In this document: positions 1-13,225 of the stretch, one piece after another
How the letters are laid out: each line of letters starts with the position of its first letter
Numbering within the stretch: position 1 is the first letter of the stretch
Source of the DNA: Macquaria australasica
Taxonomy: Eukaryota > Chordata > Actinopteri > Centrarchiformes > Percichthyidae
Assembly: GCA_005408345.1 (NCBI GenBank)
Contig: SEMN01000202.1
Span: 558,001 to 622,000, forward strand
DNA length: 64,000 bases
Direction: 5' to 3'
Notes under the pieces: generated by a model
Databases searched by the model: none
What the model was told of the DNA's origin: nothing
The model's input: only the letters and a program-made list of their open reading frames with translations
Made by a program: the position numbers and the translations under genes

Positions 1-165
1 ATAATAAACATGTGGTATACGTCCTCTATATGTCACCTTACTTCCACCTTTGCTCCTGTCATAATTACTACAGCCACTAGAGGGCTTTGTCTCTTGGTGT
101 CGTTTTGAGGCGCTTGTTGAAACGACTGATGCTTTCCTTCTTCTTGGGAGGACAGTCTGTTAATC
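1..165 (+). repeat. partial copy of a teleost dispersed repeat (3' half)
   Basis: The segment shares TCATAATTACTAC, a CTAGAGGGC core and CTTGGGAGGACAGTCT, in the same order and spacing, with 53385-53465. It is therefore a diverged copy of the same family. The window begins within or just before the element, so its 5' part is not seen. The family is familiar from percomorph genomes, but I cannot name its class with confidence. Confidence 0.7.
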
Positions 166-2104
166 ACTGAGGAATAACACTTTTTATTGCAGATATCCAC
201 TGAGTTGCCAGTTTACTAGCTTGCCCTCATTGATATAAATGGGCTGAACAAAATATTAGAAACACCTCTTAGTATAAGGCAATATGAATATGTCTATTTG
301 GATATGTCTATGTAATGGATCGTCCACATTTCTTAGTGTTACCTATTCATTAACTATTCTATAACTACACTTCACCTACAATAACTTTAAAATGTTACAA
401 TCCCAAAAATGATGTTGTTTTTTTGTGTTAATCACTATTGTGTTCCTTGCTTTAAAATATGTTGCATACCCAAGAAGATAAACGGACCCTATAACGAAAC
501 GTAAAAACTTTAAACTCACTCTATTACATTCAAGAACTGCATTATAGCAAACAAAGAGCATTAGCATAATTAGATTCCCTCTACATAGTGACAAGTCAAA
601 TTGCTGATCCATTACTGACAACAGCAAAGGTTCAGGTGCAGCAAGTCCATGCCAGTCTGGCTTTCATGCAGACCCAACCAGACATATTCGGATAGTAATA
701 CCTCCAGAGAAAATGACAAATTTTACCCCATACCACGCACTGTTAAACTGCACTACTACCCCCTCTTTCAGACCGCACTTTGCAGACCACTCAGGGTTCT
801 GACTCTTAACATCCTGCTGATGGAGGGAAAGTGATCCAGGTCTGACTGCGGGCAGCTTGGCCACTGAGCTGTGGCTGATGACTCACATCTCTTTCTGAGC
901 CTCCCAGAAGCGGTTCAATACCTGTACTTCTTCAACATTTCAGAAGCTGGAGTCGATCCCCTGCAGCCCTGCTTGGCAGTGTAGAGGAAAGGGTTCATAT
1001 GATGTTTGATGTGGCTGTAAATGATGATGACAAATGGATGTGAGACTCGTCCAAAGGTCTGACAGCAAGAGATCTATGAGAAGGAAGGAAGCTCTGATGC
1101 CCTGCCAAAATTTTTTGTCTCCTGTTTCTGAATAGCGTTCCCTCTGTTCTGTGTCGGTTGTTATTTGTCACATTAGCAATGCATCTCTTAACTACACAGT
1201 TTGATAATATACTATATTAATAAATACATTGAGAAAACACAATAACCCATAATGTTTCAAAGTGAAGGAGTAAAGATGGAGGAACGACCGACACAAAATT
1301 CTTAGCACTGTATGTCTTTGTGTAAAGTCGCAAGTGATAACACAATAAAAAGACGTTTCCTCTTTCAGACTCAACAACGCTGTAGAAAGAAGTTTTCCAG
1401 GAGAGATTGTACAAATTTCTGACCTCTTGCACATCGATTTCAAACAGTGCTCAAAGGGGAGAGCAAAGTCAGAAGCTGAATGCCACTTTCTATTTCTCTC
1501 CTTTACAGTTTATTCATGTCCAATATGTATTACCTTCACCTTTTAGTATGAATGGATGGAGAAGTGGCAGATAATTATATATGCTCATTCTACGAAATTG
1601 ACACTCCAAGTTAGTACTTACGGAAATTGATGTCTAAATGAATTAATACCAAGTATGTTGTGTCTAACTTCAAGGCTTAGAGACTTCCACAGATATTCTA
1701 TAACCTAGATGACTGAGAGCAATCAAAGACAAGTGAATGTAATATTCCCATTGCCACACACTGTGTCCTCCACATTCATATAAATGTATTTATACTCCAA
1801 ATGTCCTGTATACATTTTTGACCCCATAAAACAATCATTTCAAACTCTGTCATTTTTTTAAATTAAAAATGTTAGCTTGCATTGCTACACCTCTTCCTAT
1901 TGTTATTGACATTTTAGAGATTCTACAGCACGGTAGATACAGTCTACAAAAAAGATTGAAATTATCTGATATTAAATCTGTATTAATTGATACTTTTTTC
2001 TTTTTTTTTACCATTTCAAAGCAGCACAACCAACTGTAAACACAAACATATTTTCTCCTTATAAAGTTGATCTGGGAAACACATTAGCAAACAGCCTATT
2101 TGCA
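166..2104. other. intergenic, no gene supported
   Basis: AT-rich single-copy-looking DNA with frequent stops in all frames. The only coding-like hint is a minus-strand stretch at 885-1067 (see findings). No tRNA, transposon protein or long simple repeat is visible. Confidence 0.6.
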
Positions 2105-2500
2105 CATCCAGCCAACACAGAGCTACCTTGGCATTCATTTGGAGTCGCGTTTCGGACCACTTGACAAATTTAAGTCCAATATTCACTTTCTTTTAGTTCT
2201 GTTTTTGGTCTCTATCGACCCCTGAGGGAAATATCTGGCTCTTTAGCTGTTAAATGCTCCACTATAGTATGTTTACTAGCTAGTCGCTAACTATTTTCTG
2301 CCATTTGGTGCTGGGCATACAGTGGGTACAGTGGGTTTTCAGCTTTTTTTGATGAGGTTGATGAAATCGGGTGAGATTGAACCAAAAGAGTACTGTAAAG
2401 CTGTGGACCGTGCAACCACCACAATGAGCTGAAAGACGCTAAAACGCTTTGTTGAGTTGAGGCGAGTTGTGGACTTGGGTAATTACTCTCTGTGGGTTTG
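2105..2500 (+). repeat. dispersed teleost repeat, MITE-like
   Basis: The stretch carries phrases I recognise from a common teleost non-autonomous repeat: 'cgacccctgagggaaata', 'aatgctccactatagtatg', 'gctagtcgctaac', 'tttggtgctgggca' and 'gagctgaaag'. No coding capacity is seen. The class is inferred to be a short DNA-transposon derivative, and the exact ends are uncertain. Confidence 0.55.
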
Positions 2501-5365
2501 TGACCTTTCACATTACACAAAGTTCACCTATAGTTAAATAATGTAAAAATATAGCAGCTTTTAAATAAAATAAGACTACATGACTTAATACCATCATAGT
2601 TGTTTTTAGTAGAACATTAATGATATTTTTAAAATACTAATGTAAGCCATAAAGTATTTTTCAAGGTTCTGTGCTTTCTGAAAATGATCCGCTGTATACT
2701 CTGGATTGCAAACACAGGTATTGGTTTTGCTCCTAGTGACAATTGACTGAATGATTCTCTAAAATAGTCTATGGATTAGCATTAAGCTGGAGTTTGTATA
2801 ATTATAGCAAAACAGACCTATACTCCCTCAGCCTCCTCTTCAGTGCAGCGAGCGAGTGAGAGAGAGGGAGAAACTAATCAGATTTATCGCAGGGTAGCTT
2901 TATAATTATTTACTCCATTAGCCATTAGTGGTCGACACAAAGTGCACTGGCTCGCAAAATTAGAATCCTTATCTGAATGTTCCAGAACCTTCACTGTATT
3001 CTGAAAGAATGTGTAAAAGCAGCGGGATGTGCCCTAACCAGGAAGCACCGGGTATACAAGGACATTTTGAGGACAAGTCAGTATGTGGCACCAGGATGTT
3101 TTTGCAGTGCAGTGGGAGATTCCAGAGAAACTGTACTGATTTCCTGAGGGGATCAAAGCTCTCATTTGCATTGAAACCATCAAATCTAAATGCCCCTTTA
3201 CTGAATATCTGGTTTAAGTTGCTTCAATATTGTGTTTTTGTCTGTAGTGTGAATATCATTAGGTTGGTTCTACACTCTAGAAAAAAAACACTTAGATAAT
3301 TTCAATGCTCTTCAATGCCAAGGTCATAATAATTCATTTCACAAGCATTTTAACTTTCTATCTTCAGTGCATAGCAAGCATACTAAGGTTTTACAGATTT
3401 ACGCTCATCTAAAAATAAATGTGCTGGAAAAAGGTTTGTTCTCTTTAATGTCTCCTTCCTCTGTGAAAGGCCATATGCTGTTGGTGCAATAATTGATTCC
3501 AAGCATGTCGTCATATGACACAAATATTTCAGTCACTTCAAACAGCAAAATGTTACACCAATATATTTAACTGCAGCACAATGAACAATTGATACAAGAT
3601 GTATTGATCTTCTCCTGATCTTCGTTTGTCAGCCCTGTCACTGTCCATTTAAATATTTTTGCTCAAGAGATGAAAAACAAGTGCCACATAATCCCTGACC
3701 GCCCATTGACGTGGAGGGCTTCCATTGACCCCCTCTGGGACCTCAGTGGGATTTTGACCTTTCCATTTCAGTGGGAGGGTAATTGGGGTAGAGACTGTGG
3801 CAGTTTGATCTACAGCATCCAGTTTGATCTACAGTGTGTGCCGAGTAATGTATCCTACATGACACCATGTATTGTTTTCAGATGCTGCAGGCGAGGGGGA
3901 AATATAAAGGACAAACCCCACATGTTTACTCTCTATAATTGTTGAGAGAAGATTTACCAACAACAGCTTAAAAGCAAGGAGGTGTTTAAGAGGAAAAAGT
4001 GGAGTTATCTTTGCATCTCCAAGAACAAATAAAGTCCCATAGTCTTCCTGTATGTATAGTAGAAGCAAATGGTACAGAAGGGCAATACAACAGAGACATA
4101 AGGACCTCCAGTTCTGAGTGAGACACCGACACCCTGACAGAACTTACGCTCTAAGTCTCTTCCTTTCCCTCTGCCAGCCCTGGCAAACTTCAAGTGCCTC
4201 ATCGGCTCAAAGTCTCAAGTGCAGTTGTAGTGGGATAGTGCAATCTTCTGCAATTTCTGAATCATATTGCAGTTTACAGACCGTCTCTGCTGTGGCTGCC
4301 TTTACACTTTTTACACTATTTTAAGAGTTCACTTCAAAGGTTGAAATGTTTCATGGTTGTTATAATGAGAGGATGTGTGGTTACACGGGGATTCATATGA
4401 CACTATTAAAAGGTTTAACTTTCAAATATGAGAGATCTTTACTTTTAAAAAAAAAAAACATTAAAGGTTTACTGGATGTGAAATAGATTTCACTGTGACT
4501 TACAAAAATCACACCACCACTAACCATGGGGTCAGTGGTGTATGTGTCCAGGAGGTATGAAAGATATCAAATTAAAATTAAAATTGCATGTGTCAGGGCA
4601 TCCAGTTAATTGGAGTCAGTTCACACCAGTCAAATGCTTTAATGCTAAAACTGATGGTTTTAATGCTAAAACCAGACACCAAAGGATGCATTCTACTTTT
4701 GAAGCAACTCACTGGAATCCCCCTACAGTACCTCTCTTAAATGTTTACCTCAAGAGCTGTGAAGGAGTATTGTACATGAAACCATTAGCAAGAAGTCTTG
4801 TCATTGTAGAAAAATACCCCATCCCACCAAATCTTTGACTTTCTGCTGCCTATTTAAAAGACTGACTCTAATAACTTGGGAAATACAGTATACTTGTAAG
4901 CAATCAAACCCAAAGTTAGATGAGAATACCAGAAACAGGAAGAAACCATTGAGATTTGTATTCCTACACATAATAAAACCAACCTCTAGAGTGTTTTTAT
5001 TATAAAGATGTTAAAACGCATTTGAGTTATGTTAAATGTTGAACATGTATTTTCTTACTTAATTTTTCTGATAAATGGCGTAATAGTTGCTGCTTTAATG
5101 ACACTGAAATATCTAGCTAATTACTCTGTTGATGATTAAAGTTGTAATCCTTAAGATTTCAGTCCTGGTTGATTTGGCTACACCTGTGGTCAGAGTAAGT
5201 GCAGTTTAATACTGCAGCAAACATTCTTTGAACAGCTACTTTTTCAGAGGTATAACAGAAGAGCAACTGGTGTATCTGTTTACAGTGCAGCCAAACAAAC
5301 TGACATTGTTTTAATAAAGAAGTCAGTCAAAAATAATTGCAACAATGATCCGATTTCATGATTCA
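2501..5365. other. intergenic with candidate regulatory stretches
   Basis: No gene is recognisable. Around 2870-2940 several TAAT/ATTA-type homeodomain cores sit close together in CNE-like sequence. At 3803-3836 a 15-bp phrase (cagtttgatctacag) occurs twice in tandem. A poly(A) tract lies near 4447-4460. Confidence 0.5.
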
Positions 5366-5440
5366 CATTCAATTCAATTCAGTTTTATTTATATAGCGCC
5401 ATATCATAACAAAGTTATCTCACATGGCGTGAGAAGTTCT
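5366..5440 (+). repeat. short dispersed teleost repeat fragment ('ttatttatatagcgcc' family)
   Basis: CAATTCAATTCAGTTTTATT followed by TATATAGCGCC, a 'catataacaaagttatctcaca'-like continuation, and then unrelated sequence. This phrase is repeated very many times in percomorph genomes. Only the head of the element is present here, and I cannot assign its class. Confidence 0.6.
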
Positions 5441-6664
5441 ACACACAACAGCAGTATTACAATATTTAAAACTGATCTGCTGTCAAAAAATGCCAAAAAT
5501 TACTGTTGTTGTTTGTTTTTGTATTTGATGAAGGATCTCTGTCAGCACTAACCTCAGCGACAAATACATTGTTTCCTGTGACTGCTTCACAAGAACATCC
5601 ACCCCGTGTTTTGCCAGATGAACATTTTAATGGGAAGCAAAGGCAGCAGGAAATGTTAGGTTTGCATTAGCAGTAACGTAATACAGCTTTGCCACGGAGT
5701 AAAGAGAGTGAGCACTGAACAGTGAGGCTGAGATAAAAATAGTAACGCTGTATTGCCTCGTTTCTTGTGAATCCCTCGTGCATGCAAATTTGGCTAGTTG
5801 AATCCAGAATGTAGTAATTAAATTACTATATACAGTAGTGAGATAATTACTGAATGTAAATATATTGATTGGCTATTGCTTTATTCCAACCATAAATAAT
5901 ATCAAAAACAGGTTTGTATTTCATGAAAATCTTAAGGATTGTAACTTTAAATTTCTAATTTCTAAGTGTTACTGTGGAGCATGTTATATATGCTTGCAAA
6001 GAAAATGTGTCCTTTCCAACTGAAAGTCTCAAAAGCATGAAGGAGAGTGAGACTAAGCATATAGCAATTGCTTGTCAAGGTGATGTCTGTTATTGAATTG
6101 CCTAGAAAGCGTAAAATTGACACCAAGACACACGAATGCTATCGAGCACACGAGCGCCCTGTCAGTGAAACTGCACTCAAGGGTTAGTTACATCAGCATG
6201 GTTTTCACATACATGATGTTTGAATGTGATTCATATGCTCACATTATAAAGGCTCCATGTCATTTCGCTTGCCTCTCTTCAAACATCTCTGTCTTGCATG
6301 ATGGATTTGTTCTTTTCATTGCTCAGGTGTTCTCACCTTACTAGGTCCTTACTCAGGTTCTATTTCACAAAGCTCTTTTGAAACAGCCTTTGTGGATATT
6401 TGTAGTGTTTCTCTGCCAACCACTTGAGGCAGAAAAAAGAGGCACATAGAGGGCAGTTTGTGTAAAAAAGGGACTGTGTTGACCTTAACACATGGCACCC
6501 ACAAAGAAGTGTAAACACTCTGGCTAAATGAAGGTCAGATAGGCATTAAACGGGAACACAGTAAGCCCTCCTCCATCTCAGTATTCCCCTGAGCCATGAT
6601 GAATACAGTGTGTTATTGCTTCATACCCACAAACACACTCACTTGTGCTGGCATGACATACTGC

Positions 6665-6702
<38 letters not shown>

Positions 6703-9700
6703 GCACACATATGCATAGAGTACGTCCCACTATCTCACTTTCACACATTAGCAAACATAACAGCTACCTCTCCTTTTATTTCTGCTCTCATATCTTTCAT
6801 ACCTTTATATCAGCAGGGACACACTCAAATGGTTTGAGGGACGGTGGTTCAATTTATAGAACAAAAAGGTACCAACGTCCCTACTGTACTGTACCCACAC
6901 CTCATCCTGAAGCCAGATGTAAAAAAAAAAGATGCATATGTTAGGTTATGTATGCACAGTTATCTGGTTGTTGATTAAGGGTGTGTCTGTTTATGGCTAA
7001 CCGTAGGAGTGGAAGTCAGGCTTGAACACAACATTATTTTATTCCTTTTTGACCATTTTTTTATTTGTGTAGATGTATGTGAATGTTTACTACTGTTTGT
7101 AGGCAGACAGAGAGGGCAGATAAACAAAATATTGCACATACACATCTTCATAGGCTTGTTAGAGAGGACACAGTGTCAGACTCTACAACCTTTAACCTCT
7201 AAAGCACTCTGTTCTCCTGGGGTTAGATCTCTTTGGTGACCACTTAACCTACATCTTGTCCTCTGTGACCAGTAGGACATTTCAGAGACTGCGCCGACAC
7301 CCACCCAGACACTCCTTTAGACTCTCCATGAACCTTTTCAGACCAAAAATCCTGCATAGCAGAAACAGAAACTGTGCTTTAAACAACCTCTCTCGAACAG
7401 TTGAAGATGATCAGATAGAATAAGCAAAGTTAAAGATTCATGTAGTGTACAGAGATGGTTTTGTTTATAATGAAGCTAGAAAAAAGAAAATACTTTTTCA
7501 TGACATGCGCATTTTATCAAACCTGTCTAGTTTAGACACTTTGTGGAGTTAGTAAATATTTACTTTTTTGCTAACAGTAGCAATTGTCTGTGATGGCAGG
7601 CGAAGATGTGTTTTACTTCTATACAGCAGTTGCCTCACAAGACTTTTTTTTTTTTTAACTGGCTTTGCATCATCCCCTTCAAAAACCATGGCACTTTCTT
7701 ATTTCTGCTGCTGACTTGTGTTGGAAACCTTCTCTTCAGAGATGCTTGCTCTCTCAAAGGTACACTTTTCATTCAGAATTCATCATTACTCTCTACACCC
7801 TCTCTTCCAAGTTGCTCCCCCCCCTCCTGTCTTAACAGATTTCTGTAGAGATTTGTATTATTTAGTAAGCAAAATGCAACCATTTCAAAGGTAGCTATTG
7901 TTTGGCTCCCCTCGCCTGCACACAAAAGACTTAGATATCAATGTGCCGTCCCCCACACAGCGCTCAGCGAGGAATCAATTATCCTGAGATTGCGCCATTT
8001 TCCCTCACACCCAGCTGCATATTGTACATCCACACCTTTCACTCCCCTTTTGTCACTGAGGCTCCAACAGTTTGAATATTCACACACTTTCAATGCAGCG
8101 GAAGAATGAGTGGCTGTCCTCAGTATGTACACATGCTGTTTTATCAAGCTTTGCAATGAATGGGACATTCATCATGTCTGAATAATGCCTTTTTTTTCAC
8201 TTCAGTCTGGAATTTGACATAATTTCTCCATGTTTTGTACACACCTCAATTAGACGGCTAATACTGGACATTTTTGACATGACACAAATTATGAATGATA
8301 TTGTGAATGATGGTTTATAGGAGCAAATATGTAAAGAAGTTACCCAAATCTACTCTAGGCAAAAACGTATATACATACCATATGCCAAGTGTACTTTTAC
8401 ACAAGGGAAATCAAGTTTGACTGAATAGATTTTTTTAAATCAAATATTTAAACATCACTATTATACTCCATGTAATCTGCTCAGTGCCAAAGACAATGAC
8501 AGTGACTTCACCAATGTGCCATTGTATATTTATTTTTCTTCTACATAAAAATGAAAAGAATAAGAATTCCCTTAGGCCTTCGCTCAATCAAATATCTGGC
8601 ATTCAATACTTTCATTTCATATCTCCCTGAAGCCCACACATCCATATAACACCTTCATCTCACACAACACAGTCTCATTATTTATGCAGTACCTGTCTGG
8701 GAAAGAATATTGGAGATCGGAGTAAATAAGCCACGCAGTGTGTGTCTAGAGGCGGGCAGCACATGAGCATTTACTTTAAAATGCCTCTATGGAGGACAGC
8801 TGCCAGGAAGCGAAAGTGAATCCGTAATGGCCTTCATAACAGGAAACCCATCCCTGCTACCTGCACTTTACACAGTGGAGGACAGATGCTCCTCGTAGCC
8901 ATGAGACAACAGTTCTGCATAATGTTGACATTTCTTGACATTGAATACACATTGGGTTTCAGGTGTGACGGTGATCATACCCGGCCAATACCACACATTG
9001 CGGTGTTGCGGTAAAGTTCATTACTCCTGGTTTAAATTTCCACGTTATGTCCGTTTTCAGCTGTTTGAATAGTGTGCAAAATATTGTATATAGCATTCTT
9101 ACTATAAAGTATGAAGACCACCACAGAACACTGAATACAGTTTGGTTGCAGCAGATTCTGTAGAGGACAGGCTGGTCTCTGTTCCCTCGCTGCGGCTGCT
9201 GTTGAAGCCACTCTGGGGTTTTATGCAGAAAGAAGCTCTTGATTGTGTGTCGTCTCCGTCGTCTGTTGGAAGGCTTTGATTTCAATTGTTCCTCATTAGT
9301 GCTTCTCTTCGGCAGAAGATTGTGTTGGCTATGAAATATTCAACAGTGCCAACGCGAACACAGCCTTCTCTGGATCAACAGTGAGCAGTTTATCTTCGGA
9401 TCTAAACAAGTTTCGGGGCATATTTCACTGTTTACTTTGGAGCATTTAAAGTCTGTTCTGTTTTGTTTTGGGTGATCTCATAAAGCAAGCTGCTCTCTGA
9501 GGGCGTGAGTCACCCAAAATGAATGCAGACTTCAATTTGTAAAAGCTTCAATACATCAAGAAAGCCAAGATCCCGTGGCACTGTCAAATCTGATTGAGTC
9601 AAAGATTTACACTAAAATGACAAATGCCTCTCACATCTGATCACAAATGTTTTCAGATGCAGACGCTTTAGTGTCTAATTAAGAAAATACGCTGTGTATG

Positions 9701-11055
9701 ATCTGAGGAAATAAAGATGCATTTAGTTTTTTAAAGCAACACATTGAAATTCAAACCATGCCTTTGCTGTTTTATTCATATAGTATAAAACCTCAGAAAG
9801 GAAACATACAACCAATACATGCCAAATCTGATACAGCCACTGAGAAAAAGAAGATAAGTGCATTACAGTGTATTTCATTATTAAAATTCATCCAAATTAC
9901 ATTTCTTTGATTTGAATTCCAAAGGCAGCTCTGTGTAAGCAGAATAATCTTGTATTGGCTAATATTAATGTTTTATTAGCTGCCTAAGCTTTGTTCTGAC
10001 TATGAATGGACATTATCATGTCATATGAAAAGAATCACTGCTAAGCCCAGAATGAAGTTAGTACCATTGGTATTCAGCTTGTTAAGCTCATATTCTCTTT
10101 TAAATCAGTCTTTAGATTACCAGTTTCCTTATTCTGGAAAGTCATTTTCATATTAATGGATAGAAGCTGCACCAAATAGCTGGAGACTGTATATGTATCT
10201 GGCAGGGGGAAACTGGCATACATGCAAAAAGGCTTTTAGAATGAATCAGATTAAATTATGGAGTTATCATATTCCAGTCCAGACGGTTATAGTAATTAAA
10301 GGTAGCATTATGCACATGCACTCCTGATAAGAAATAATGCAGGAGTGAGGCTGCGGTGCTGTAGGAGCACTTTCACACTTCAAGCATACACTTATAGGAA
10401 TGAAAGAGTAGAAGCATAGCCTGACCACCAGCCACTTTAACATAACCTTTAGAGGTTAATGCATCAAGAAATGTACTGTACTCCCACTTATTTTCATATT
10501 TTTACGGCGACCAAGTTACATAAAGTGTGAGGAGAACGAGATGTGATGATGCAGCATGTACTCTGCTTAACCTTTTTTCTTTTTAACCTGGTTTTGTGAT
10601 TCATAATTTTGTAATTCAAAGAGTATTCAAATAGTTTTTAGACTGGTGCGATGTTGAAAGCATCCTCTTAAAAAGCTTTACAGTGTCTTTTCTATGGACT
10701 GTCTATGAGATAAATGCTTTCTGGGCCACAGGAGAGTCAACATCAGCCACCATTGCAAGCCGACAGCAACTCTGGGGGCCTGAGTGTTGCTTGCAGGCCA
10801 TACACAGAGCTGTACCCACATTTTCATATAAACTCTTTCAATACATCTTCCTCAGAGAATATTTTGGAAAACTTTCAAATGCATCAGTGCACCAAAACAA
10901 TACCAAAACTTGTGTAGAACTTTACAACAAGGTACACAAAATCCTAACTGCTAATAGCTCCCAAATAGCTCCTCACAAATAAATCCAGACTTGATAGTAG
11001 ATAATGTTAAGTTTCCTGAGAACAGACTGCTTCAGTAGATAATAATATTGAGGTT
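5441..11055. other. intergenic with a CA microsatellite and CNE-like stretches
   Basis: No exon is supported. Stretches of higher complexity with well-spaced homeodomain-like motifs occur near 7930-8160, 8700-8890 and 9490-9700. A perfect 8-bp inverted repeat lies at 10319-10347. Open frames here are short and unlike known proteins. Confidence 0.5.
6667..6699. repeat. (AC)n microsatellite
   Basis: About 16 uninterrupted AC units. Confidence 0.97.
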
Positions 11056-11145
11056 ACTGTGGCTCAGGTGGTCTGTAAACATGGTCCAAAAGTGCAAGAC
11101 ATTGAACCTCAAACTGCTCCAGATGAGCATCCCAGTGTGTCTGGG
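11056..11145 (+). repeat. 5' part of an interrupted SINE-like dispersed element
   Basis: CTGTGGCTCAGGTGGTCTGT, then 'aagacattgaacctcaaactgctcc', matches the head of a very common teleost element that normally reads 'gtggctcaggtggtagagcggg...gacactgaaccccaaattgctcc'. The matching tail of the same element lies about 680 bp downstream (11823-11890). Confidence 0.65.
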
Positions 11146-11822
11146 TGCAATTCCGTTTCCTAGAAATTACATTTATATAGTACTAATTTGTTCTCCCCAA
11201 TATGTTTTAAAGGTAATTTCTGCCTGGATGATCATCACTGGCAACATTTTACTTTATTGTACCGCACATCCCGAGTCACACTTGTGGTTAAGTTTAGGCA
11301 GCTATGGTTTCGGTTATATGTTAATAACATAAACACGTCCTTTCTTGTGCTTCAAATTACTGTTGCCTTTTTTTAATATTTAACCAAGACCGTAATCATT
11401 CCCTAACCTTTATAGTGCTTTGAGTGCCTAAACATAACCGTAATCCTGCTTTACTTGCTACAAGTGGATCTTGTAACCCCGGATGTAGATCCCTATGCAG
11501 CTAGCCATAATGGCTATTCCGGGTGGCTACATTCTGTGACAGTGTTTGAAATGACTCATGTAAAAATCATTTTTATTTGGAAAGCTGTAGCTAACCCCGA
11601 TATATTTTGTGAGTCCTTGTTTCCCTGAATCTCTACAATGGAGGTGGCGAGTGCAAAGTTAGCACAACCCATAGAGTCACAACAGCCACATTAATGGGAT
11701 GTACACCAGGGCGAAATGTGCCAGAATTTTCCTTCATTATCTTGATTAAAAAAAAAAGTAATTCGGGCAGCATTGTGTTTTTCCTCATAATGTATTTGCT
11801 GTTGAAAATTAGTAGTATACAA
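11146..11822. mobile_element. probable foldback-type insertion splitting the SINE-like element
   Basis: This DNA sits between the head and tail of the preceding element. It contains an imperfect inverted pair: ggttaagtttaggca at 11286-11300 and tgcctaaacataacc at 11425-11439 (14 of 15 bases pair). The 'ggttaagtttagg' phrase is shared with the repeat at 53055-53300. No transposase frame is present. The exact insertion ends and target duplication are not resolved. Confidence 0.4.
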
Positions 11823-11890
11823 TATGTGAGGCATTGTGAAGCAGATTATACTGATGTCAAGTTAAAAGCACTATATAAGTGCAGTCCACT
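11823..11890 (+). repeat. 3' part of the interrupted SINE-like element
   Basis: Reads 'gtgaggcattgtgaagcaga', then 'aaaagcactatataagtgca' and 'gtcca'. This is the usual tail of the same element (normally 'gtgaggcattgtaaagcgct...aaaagcgctatataaatgcagtcca'). Confidence 0.65.
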
Positions 11891-13225
11891 TTTTATGTTA
11901 ATGAATTAATGTCTAATGGTTAGCAGCTAAATGTCTGAGAATTTGCATACTGAACGCTTTCAACTCTGAATCATGTGCTAAAAGGCGAATCAATTTCAAT
12001 CATTATGTCTTTACAAACTGTACATATTAGTCACTAGGCACATACTGTAGTCCCTTATTTGTTCCTCATTTGTTTTTCTGTAACCTTTATGTACCTTATT
12101 GTGTTACCAAACGTTCAAATATGTGCTGTATGTATGCATTAGTCTATCGTGTACTCTTCCACAGTCGAGTGCATCTCCTTTAGGCGTTGTAAATATAATA
12201 AGCACACAAAGAGACACTTTTCCCAGCCCAATTCCCACAGCACCAACAGAGAATGCACAGGCACAGTCACGTCACTGATCACATCCTACATTTAAATGCA
12301 GCCAGATACAAAGCTCCACTGCTTACAAGTCTGTCCTCAGCTCCTCCTGGCAATTAGAACTACAAGCCTGAGGGAGCACATGACAGACATAAAACTCTGT
12401 GCTGCTAATAGGGTTCTGCTGACCACCAGCTCTTTTCATAGCAGCATCTAAAGCAAAACGCACTTTGAATCTCGTCTCGGCATCTGTCCTCTCTCTCTTT
12501 CTCTCTAAGACACAGAGTCAGAAGGAAGCTGATAGTATCACATTATCCTCTTTTGTACAGATTGCATTAGAGGTTAATAATGTCTGACCCTTCAGTAGGA
12601 AGTAATCACATGGGTGATATGTGAGAACGAGTCAATCAAAATGTGAGAAAGCTGTGAAAAAGTGGCGATTGGAATATAATGGAGAGGGTCCATCTTTTTG
12701 TTTTTCTCTCCAAAGAGCTATTATCTTTGGTTTCCAGCACATCAAGGTCACAACAAGCACTTGGTCCATATAAAACCTCCGTAAGAGATAGGTTGTATGG
12801 ATTTGAACTCTTTCAACAAAAACACTAAAACATTTAACTCTCAGTAACACAATTAATGCTAAAACCGCTCGAAGTAACATGCTCATCTCCCTGAGGCATG
12901 AATAATTTACAGTACACGCAACACTTCAGAATCTGTCAGAGCGTTAGGGTCCCAAGCACAGCTGGATTCAAACCTCCACGGGCCCCTGGGTGTTTAATCT
13001 CAAATGGCCACCAAACAACCACCAGCCCACCCCAAACCCTCCTCTACTGTGACAACAATAACCAAAAAACACACACACACACATGCTGCACCCAGTTAAG
13101 TTATCATGTCCGTAAAGCAGCATTGGGATCCTGAGACATGTCAATCGATCTGACCCTAACACCAAACATTAATTTGTATTTGATAGATCAACACTTTTAA
13201 GCTGCAGCCAAGACTGCATGATGGC
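11891..13225. other. intergenic, no gene supported
   Basis: Contains a CNE-like stretch near 12290-12460 and a short (AC)8 tract around 13067-13083. Nothing else is identifiable. Confidence 0.5.
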
